Below are positions 58,846-64,000 of a DNA stretch of 64,000 nt, piece after piece (positions within the stretch are counted from its first letter, which is position 1; every line of letters starts with the position of its first letter). The notes beneath the pieces are model-generated. The model ran no database searches and was not told the origin of the DNA. It was given only the letters and a program-made list of their open reading frames with translations. A program made the position numbers and the translations under genes. Source of the DNA: Saccharopolyspora gregorii (GTDB lineage Bacteria > Actinomycetota > Actinomycetes > Mycobacteriales > Pseudonocardiaceae); assembly GCF_024734405.1 (NCBI RefSeq), contig NZ_CP059556.1, positions 4,030,001 to 4,094,000 of the forward strand. The letters are read 5' to 3'.

Positions 58846-59127
58846 TCATCGCGAGCCGTACCGGTACGCGCTCTCGGCGATCTCGTCGACGGAGTCCGCA
58901 CCCAGCACGTCCTCGAGCGCGTCGCCCAGCGTCGCTCTGAGTTCGGCGAGGCGCCGCAGCACGTTCCGGTCCACCACGTAGTCCACGAGGAGCCGCGGGT
59001 CCTCGCCACCCGCTCCGATGCGGGACAGGATGCGGTCCAGCGACACGACGAACTCGTTGGTGTCCCGCAACGCCTCGACCGCCCGGTCACCGGACAACGT
59101 CACGCACCACCGGCCGTCCTGATTCAC
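58846..59127 (-). CDS. hypothetical protein, 93 aa
   Basis: GTG 59127 overlaps the stop of a 21-codon ORF (GTGA). The protein is acidic and helical (RILSRIGAGGEDPRLLVDYV, LGDALEDVLGADSVDEIAES), with no Cys-rich or membrane segment. It belongs to a coupled three-gene group with 59124-59593. Function unknown. Confidence 0.6.
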   Translation of the reverse strand: MNQDGRWCVTLSGDRAVEALRDTNEFVVSLDRILSRIGAGGEDPRLLVDYVVDRNVLRRLAELRATLGDALEDVLGADSVDEIAESAYRYGSR

Positions 59128-59189
59128 CAGAGCACCTCTTCCAGCCGCGCGTTCCGCACGGTCGCGGCGGCCACGTCCTCCAGGGTCAC
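59124..59189 (-). CDS. 21-aa ORF hidden between two overlapping genes
   Basis: GTG 59189 overlaps the TGA of the upstream gene and its own TGA overlaps the GTG of the downstream gene. The peptide is VTLEDVAAATVRNARLEEVL plus a final Trp, an amphipathic helix. It is too short for ordinary gene calling, but both overlaps argue for translation. Confidence 0.5.
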   Translation of the reverse strand: MTLEDVAAATVRNARLEEVLW

Positions 59190-59593
59190 TCCGGCACCTC
59201 CGCCGGTGCGGTGTGCAGTGCGGTGATGATGAGGGTCACCAGGCGCAGCGCGATGTCCCACTCGCCCTGCGCGAGGAAAGGAAACCGGTCCTGGACATCG
59301 GCGGGTACGGCGCAGCCCTCCGCCACGTTGAGCAGGTCGGCCAACGGAACGCGGTCGAGCCCCACCGTGATCACCGGCGTGCTGGGGCCGGCGCCCTGCG
59401 CGACGTCGCTCACCTGCACCCCGGCGGCGCAGCGCTCGTTGTCCGGCGTCTCGGAACCGAAGGTGAGCAGCGCCGCGCGCAACCGGGCCGTCGCCTCCGA
59501 GGTTTCAGCACCACCCGTCGCATCGAGCAGTGCCGCAACGAACTCCGTCCGCGCATTCGCCACGCGCCCCACCCTCTCGCCGTCGATCCACAA
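59186..59593 (-). CDS. hypothetical protein, about 135 aa
   Basis: The frame starts at TTG 59593 (MWIDGERVGRVANAR), or slightly downstream. The middle shows TARLRAALLTFGSETPDNE and VITVGLDRVPLADLLNVAEG, and the end is hydrophobic (DIALRLVTLIITALH). No domain recognised; first of the coupled trio. Confidence 0.55.
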   Translation of the reverse strand: MWIDGERVGRVANARTEFVAALLDATGGAETSEATARLRAALLTFGSETPDNERCAAGVQVSDVAQGAGPSTPVITVGLDRVPLADLLNVAEGCAVPADVQDRFPFLAQGEWDIALRLVTLIITALHTAPAEVPE

Positions 59594-59969
59594 TGGACCG
59601 ACTTGTGCCGGTCCCCCGCGCAGCGCCGCCCGCCGGTCGCACGCGGCTCACACCACTTCCCGCGACCATGGGCGCATGATGGCCGATCCGGGGCAGGGAT
59701 TCATCCGGTTCGGATGAATCGGCCGCAAGTCGTACCGGACGCACCGACCTCGGAGAAGGCGCTCGCGGGCACCTCGCGCGGGCCCGGGCGCCGCCGTTCG
59801 GGATCACTCGTACGCCGCAGTCGAGTTGACCGTTTTGCTCCCTTCGGGTGGTTCGAGCGATTTTCCGATATTTCCGGGAAAACCTGGGCAAGATCTGCTG
59901 CAGAGCCGAAAACGGCTTCGCGGCGGGGAATCCGCCACTGGGGAAGGAACGATCAGGGGGAAGTAGATC
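59594..59969. other. 376-base upstream region of the secreted-protein pair
   Basis: No gene is seen. It contains TTTTCC-gatatt-(TCC)GGGAAAA, a small hairpin near 59861-59882, and AGCCGAAAACGGCT near 59915. The latter is a perfect 6-bp-arm hairpin (AGCCG-aaaa-CGGCT). One may help control the gene at 59970. Confidence 0.4.
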
Positions 59970-60257
59970 ATGAGCAACACCATGCGTCGCGTCGCCGCGG
60001 GGCTCGTCACCGCGGTCGCGGCCGGAACGCTGTCGCTGGCGGTCGCCGCACCCGCGCAGGCGGCCACGTCGGACTGCACCACCTATCTGAAGGCCCGCGG
60101 GTACCTGGTGGGGCCGAAGGTGCGGTCGGCGTGCAGCATCGGAGCCAAGCGCGGCGTCTTCGGACAGATCACCTGCACCACGGGTCTCATGGCCATCCAG
60201 GTAAACACCCCGCACGCGCAGTACGCCTGCAAGCGGGCCGCCGTGATTTGGAGCTGA
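59970..60257 (+). CDS. small secreted cysteine protein, first of a tandem pair
   Basis: The product is 95 aa. A signal peptide (MRRVAAGLVTAVAAGTLSLA, cut after APAQA) leaves about 63 residues with four Cys. The core TTYLKARGYLVGPKVRSAC is closely matched in the next gene. Size, charge and disulfide pattern suggest a stable extracellular peptide, for example antimicrobial or inhibitor, but the function is unknown. GGGGAAG precedes ATG 59970. Confidence 0.75.
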   Translation: MSNTMRRVAAGLVTAVAAGTLSLAVAAPAQAATSDCTTYLKARGYLVGPKVRSACSIGAKRGVFGQITCTTGLMAIQVNTPHAQYACKRAAVIWS

Positions 60258-60425
60258 GCCGCGGTGGAGCCGCAGGACGTCCGGGGACGGCACCATGCCG
60301 ATCATCGAACCGCTCCGCCCGAGCGGTTGTCCTCCGAAGCTCCCGCCACGGCTGCAAGAACGATCCGTTGCACTTCTCGCAGCGGGAGAATTCCTCACAG
60401 CGAGCACATCACCAGGGGGTAGAGC

Positions 60426-60710
60426 ATGAACGGAACGATGCGGCGCGTGGCCGCCGGACTGGTCACCGCGGTCGCGGCGGGGACGCTGTCGATGGCGATG
60501 GCGGCTCCCGCGCAGGCGACACCGGCCCAGTGCACCGCCTACCTGCAGGCAAGGGGATACACGGTGGGCCCGAAAGTGCAGGACGCCTGCCGACAAGCAG
60601 TGAGCCCCATCGGTGGTGCGCTCGGCCCGATGAGGTGTTCCTGGGCGTTGCGGGCCATCGGGGTCGACAGGCCGGATGCGCAGGCCGCCTGCAAGTTGGC
60701 CGCCGCCTAG
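60426..60710 (+). CDS. small secreted cysteine protein, second of a tandem pair
   Basis: The product is 94 aa, with the signal peptide almost identical to the first copy (MRRVAAGLVTAVAAGTLSMA). The mature part QCTAYLQARGYTVGPKVQDA and a second half with MRCSWALRAIG keep the four Cys. The pair is a recent tandem duplication whose mature halves have diverged more than their signals. GGGGGTAG precedes ATG 60426. Confidence 0.75.
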   Translation: MNGTMRRVAAGLVTAVAAGTLSMAMAAPAQATPAQCTAYLQARGYTVGPKVQDACRQAVSPIGGALGPMRCSWALRAIGVDRPDAQAACKLAAA

Positions 60711-60760
60711 TCACCACGGCCGTCCCGAGCGCTCGTTCCTGCGCTCGGGACGGTGCACGG

Positions 60761-61555
60761 CTACTCCGACGCCACCAACCGCAGCTCGGTCCCCGCCGCC
60801 CGGATCCCCTCCGCCGCCGCGTCGGCCAGCGCGGCGTCGGTGACGACCTCGTCGAAGGCGGTCAGCGGCGCGACCTTGTAGCGCCCGAACGTCCCGTACT
60901 TGGAGGATCCGGCGACCAGCAGGGATTTCGAGGCGGTGGCCATCGCGGCGTGCTTGACCTCCACCTTGCGCTCGGACGGCGTGGTGACGCCGCGCAGCAG
61001 GTCCCAGGAGCTCGCGCTGACGAACGCGACGTCCAGCGCGAGCTGCCGCAGCGTGGCGGCGGCGAGCCGTCCGACGGTGGAGCGGTTCGCCGGTTCGACG
61101 AGCCCGCCGAGGTGGATCACGTCGAGGTGGGTGGCGGGCAGCAACCGCTCCACGGCGGTGAAGTCGTTGGTGACGACGGTGAGTTCGGCGCGCTCCACCA
61201 GCAGCGGGATCATGGTGAGCATCGTGGTGCCCGCATCGAGGTAGACGGTCATGCCGTCGCGGACGTGCCGGGCCGCTTCCCGCGCCATCGCCTGCTTCGC
61301 GGGCTGCTCGGTGACGGACTTGTCCTGGTAGGTCGGTTCGGCGTGCAGCTGGCTGGCGATGCGGGCGCCGCCGGGCACGGAGAACACGAGCCCGCGGCGT
61401 TCGAGTTCGGCGAGGTCGCGGCGCACCGTCATGTGCGAGATGCCGAACAGCTGGGTGATCTGCTGGACGCTGAGCACGCCTTCGCGCCGCAGGTGCTTGA
61501 CCAGTTGTTCGCGCCGCTGGTCCGGAATGAGCGGCGGGTTGCCCGACGCGTCCAT
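60761..61555 (-). CDS. DeoR-family transcriptional regulator
   Basis: The product is 264 aa. The HTH is SVQQITQLFGISHMTVRRDL, with the typical RRDLAELERRGLV ending. The effector domain has VYLDAGTTMLTMIPLL and ELTVVTNDFT, typical of sugar-phosphate-sensing DeoR proteins. It probably represses the divergent-acting gntP operon just upstream, which is on the same strand. Confidence 0.92.
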   Translation of the reverse strand: MDASGNPPLIPDQRREQLVKHLRREGVLSVQQITQLFGISHMTVRRDLAELERRGLVFSVPGGARIASQLHAEPTYQDKSVTEQPAKQAMAREAARHVRDGMTVYLDAGTTMLTMIPLLVERAELTVVTNDFTAVERLLPATHLDVIHLGGLVEPANRSTVGRLAAATLRQLALDVAFVSASSWDLLRGVTTPSERKVEVKHAAMATASKSLLVAGSSKYGTFGRYKVAPLTAFDEVVTDAALADAAAEGIRAAGTELRLVASE

Positions 61556-61688
61556 GCCCTGCTCCCGTCTCGTGCCGCCGGGCTGCTCCGCCCGGCGGCT
61601 CCCATTGTCGCGGCCGCCCGCCCGGGGTTCCGCGGAACCCGCTGGAAACCCCGCCCGCCCGGGCGCGACGGGCGGGCGGGGGGCTCGA

Positions 61689-63044
61689 TCAGGTGACCAG
61701 CGCGCTCAGCAGCAGGACGCCGCCGAGGCTCAGCACCGACTGCACGGACAGCATCAGCGTCCAGGTCCGGAAGGTCTGGGCGACGCTGAGCTGGAAGTAC
61801 TCCTTGAACAACCAGAACCCGGAGTCGTTGACGTGCGAGAGCATCACCGCGCCGGACGCGGTGGCGAGCACCAGCAGCTCCGGCGACAGCCCCGGGTAGG
61901 CGGCGACCAGCGGCGCGACGATCCCGGTGGCCGCCGCGGTCGCGACGGTCGCGGAGCCGAGGCAGACCCGCAGCAGCGCGGCGGTGAGCCACGCCAGCAG
62001 CAGCGGCGGCACCGCCCAGTCGACGGCGTACTGGGTGATCAGCTGGTCGACCTCGGTGGCGGAGAGCATCTCCTTGAGCCCGCCGCCGGCCCCGAGGATG
62101 AGGATGATCGCGCCGACCGGCCCGAGCCCCTTGGCCGCCATCTTCTGCAGCTTCGCCAGCCCGAACCCGGATCGCACGCCGAGCGCGAAGAACGCGAACA
62201 CGACGGCGACGAGCAGCGACAGCACCGGGGTGTCGCAGGCTTCGAACACGACGTGCGCCCAGCCGTCCGGCGCGGCCACGGCCGTGCCGAGGGTGCCGAT
62301 GAGCATCAGCCCAGCAGGCAGCAGCACGGTGATCAGCGCGAGCACCAGCGACACCGGCCGGCGGAGCTCGTCCTCGGCGGGCCCGGGATCGGGCACCGGG
62401 GACTTGTCCAGGTCCGGCGCGGGCCCGAACCAGCGGGACAGCAGCGGGGTGAGCACCGGCCCGCACAGCACCATCACCGGGATCGCGATGAGCAGCCCGT
62501 AGAAGATGGTGAGCCCGGTGTTCGCGTCGTAGGCGGCGACCGCCAGCGTCGGCGCCGGGTGCGGGGGCAGCAGCCCGTGCGAGACGTAGAGCCCGGCGGC
62601 CATCGGCAGGCCCACGAACAGCAGGTGCGAGCCGGTGCGCTTGGCGACGGCGTACACCAGCGGCACCAGCATCACGAAGCTGACGTCGAACAGGTGCGGC
62701 ATGCCGATGAGCAGCGCCGCGGTGGCGATGGCGGCGGGAATCCACTTGACGGGCCGGGCGCCGATGAACGCGGTGGCGATGCGGTCGGCGCCGCCGGAGC
62801 CGAGCAGGATGCCGCCGAGGATGGTGCCGAGGCCGATGACGGGCCCGGTGTCGCTGAGCGCGTCGCCGAAGCCGGTCTGGAAGTGCTCGGCGGTCTCACC
62901 GGGTGCGATCCCGTTCGCGAAGCCGAGGCCGAGCGCGGCGATCATCAGCGCGAGGAACGGGTGCAGCTTCATCTTGGTGATGAGCAGGATCAGCACCACG
63001 ATCGCGCCCGCCGCGAGCAGCAGCGGGGTCAGTTCGGTGCTCAT
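61689..63044 (-). CDS. GntP-family gluconate/sugar-acid:proton symporter
   Basis: The product is 451 aa with 12-14 hydrophobic helices. It has GPVIGLGTILGGILLGSGGADRIA, LPPHPAPTLAVAAYDANTG and LSHVNDSGFWLFKEYF, all GntP hallmarks. It imports a sugar acid such as gluconate, threonate or related compounds with protons. Its ATG overlaps the stop of the oxidoreductase upstream (ATGA). Confidence 0.92.
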   Translation of the reverse strand: MSTELTPLLLAAGAIVVLILLITKMKLHPFLALMIAALGLGFANGIAPGETAEHFQTGFGDALSDTGPVIGLGTILGGILLGSGGADRIATAFIGARPVKWIPAAIATAALLIGMPHLFDVSFVMLVPLVYAVAKRTGSHLLFVGLPMAAGLYVSHGLLPPHPAPTLAVAAYDANTGLTIFYGLLIAIPVMVLCGPVLTPLLSRWFGPAPDLDKSPVPDPGPAEDELRRPVSLVLALITVLLPAGLMLIGTLGTAVAAPDGWAHVVFEACDTPVLSLLVAVVFAFFALGVRSGFGLAKLQKMAAKGLGPVGAIILILGAGGGLKEMLSATEVDQLITQYAVDWAVPPLLLAWLTAALLRVCLGSATVATAAATGIVAPLVAAYPGLSPELLVLATASGAVMLSHVNDSGFWLFKEYFQLSVAQTFRTWTLMLSVQSVLSLGGVLLLSALVT

Positions 63045-64000
63045 CTGGTCTCCTCGCCCTGCTGCCAGGCCTCGACGAGGGCGGGGTCCGGGTTCGCCAG
63101 GTCGGACAGGGCGATCAGCTCGCCCGCGGCGACGTCGCGGCGCAGCGTCGCATGCGCGGCGAGGTACAGCGGCGCGACGTCGGCGGGGGCCTCGTCGCCG
63201 CGCAGCAGCACGGCCTGCACGCCGGTGACGTCGTGGTGGTGCCCGCCCATGTCGAGGACGGTGCCCGCGGCGAGGTCCTGCTTCGCGCGCCCGGCGAGCA
63301 CGGCGTGCCTGCGGGGTTCGCGGGTGAGCGCGTCGCGACCGCGGGCGACGAGGTCGAGCAGCGTCGCCGGGGTTTCCACGCCCATCAGGTGGAAGGGCAG
63401 GTAGAGGACGGCGTAGCGGCCGTCGCGGCTGACGACGTGGCCCTTCTCGGCGAGGATCCGCCAGGTCTCGGCGTCGTTGGTGCGCAGCACGACGAACTCG
63501 CCGCCGGCGAAGGAGGCTTCCCCGGGCAGCCGCAGCGCGCTGAACACGTCCACGGCGCCGGGTTCGCGCAGCACCCCGCCGTCCTCGCGCAGCGCGTAGA
63601 CGTCGGCGAGTTCGGCGATCCGCGCGACCGGGTAGTGCAGCCGTTCCACGTCGGGCCGGAAGCCGGTGCCGTTGGCGACGACCGCCATCTCGCAGTAGTC
63701 GGCGGTGGCGCCGGTGGGCAGCGCGGCGACGGCCTCGGCGCGGGCGGCGAGGGTGGCGCGCACGTCGTCGCCGAGGGTGAGCAGCTCGCCGAGCTCGGGC
63801 GCGTCGACGGTGCGGTCGAGCTGGGTGACGGTCCCGCGTTCGGGGTCGTGGACGAGGTCGTACTCGGTGGACTTGCCGATGGCGACGACGTCCATGCCGA
63901 GCAGCCGCGCCCGGTCCAGCAGCTTGAGCAGGTTGCCGGGCTGGTCGCCCTCGGCGGGCAGGTAGGCGACGTCGTTGGCCGCGGCGATCCGGGCCAGGTG
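63041..64000 (-). CDS. NAD(P)-dependent oxidoreductase with C-terminal SAF domain, 3' part only
   Basis: The gene continues past the right edge; 319 C-terminal residues are visible. GDQPGNLLKLLDRARLLGMDVVAIGKSTEYD resembles the homoserine-dehydrogenase-like half in two pieces; VLAGRAKQDLAAGTVLDMGG marks the SAF domain. Members act on hydroxy acids such as tetronates or apionate-derived intermediates. The overlap with gntP and the DeoR regulator place it in a third sugar-acid pathway. Confidence 0.75.
   Translation of the reverse strand, partial: HLARIAAANDVAYLPAEGDQPGNLLKLLDRARLLGMDVVAIGKSTEYDLVHDPERGTVTQLDRTVDAPELGELLTLGDDVRATLAARAEAVAALPTGATADYCEMAVVANGTGFRPDVERLHYPVARIAELADVYALREDGGVLREPGAVDVFSALRLPGEASFAGGEFVVLRTNDAETWRILAEKGHVVSRDGRYAVLYLPFHLMGVETPATLLDLVARGRDALTREPRRHAVLAGRAKQDLAAGTVLDMGGHHHDVTGVQAVLLRGDEAPADVAPLYLAAHATLRRDVAAGELIALSDLANPDPALVEAWQQGEETR

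Noticed and set aside
59820-59969. c-di-AMP (ydaO) riboswitch before the secreted cysteine protein
   Set aside because: Only simple hairpins are visible; the conserved ydaO core sequence elements were not found.

Overview
The window is about 72% GC, has almost exclusively G/C third codon positions, frequent GTG starts and many 4-base start/stop overlaps. It encodes WhiB-like, XRE-DUF397, MmyB-type and XRE-TPR regulators typical of filamentous actinomycetes. A Pseudonocardiaceae genome such as Saccharopolyspora is my best guess; that is inference from gene style, not a database match.

Layout. 1-4.6 kb: minus-strand sugar-acid operon (LacI regulator, SSS symporter, small membrane protein, enolase-superfamily dehydratase, zinc alcohol dehydrogenase running off the edge) with a perfect LacI-type operator at 4630-4645. 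4.8-8.2 kb: plus-strand MocR regulator, PLP C-S lyase and DapA-like aldolase. 8.3-19.1 kb: a decayed integrated element of the pSAM2/AICE type, with a truncated tyrosine integrase, a run of small minus-strand genes, a WhiB-like protein, a Pra-like activator, a divergent XRE/DUF397 pair, an arsenic cassette (arsI divergent from arsR-acr3-arsC) and a heavily structured noncoding stretch. 19.3-22.95 kb: a dipeptide/nickel-type ABC importer (binding protein and two permeases, no ATPase) behind a cobalamin riboswitch and a short coupled leader ORF. 23.2-25 kb: tandem DUF6461-like paralogs. 25.2-35.4 kb: HrpB helicase, ABM monooxygenase behind paired operators, an XRE-TPR regulator divergent from three overlapping small genes, dienelactone hydrolase, a Ca-binding lipoprotein, 6-phosphogluconate dehydrogenase, M19 dipeptidase and a DinB protein.

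35.4-40.3 kb: a second sugar-acid operon (enolase family, aldehyde dehydrogenase, Fe-alcohol dehydrogenase) with an IclR regulator, flanked by related palindromic repeats. 40.3-41.6 kb: CPA2 antiporter. 41.7-47.5 kb: a compact cluster of P450, FMN hydroxyacid oxidase and flavin monooxygenase divergent from an adenylating enzyme, probably making an unknown small molecule. 47.5-51 kb: TetX-like monooxygenase, TetR, alpha/beta hydrolase and an MmyB-type regulator. 51.3 kb: a secreted NPP1/Nep1-like protein. 52.4-57.8 kb: an AztABCD-type zinc importer with a Zur-like box, two AztD-type lipoproteins and a His-rich protein. 57.8-60.7 kb: small unknown genes, including a 21-codon gene hidden between two overlapping neighbours, and two tandem small secreted cysteine proteins. 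60.8-64 kb: a third sugar-acid locus (DeoR regulator, GntP permease, SAF-domain oxidoreductase running off the right edge).

Recurring themes are three separately regulated sugar-acid loci, metal handling (As, Zn and probably Co), and a family of terminator-like palindromes built on GTGAACGGACCGTTCG at convergent gene ends.
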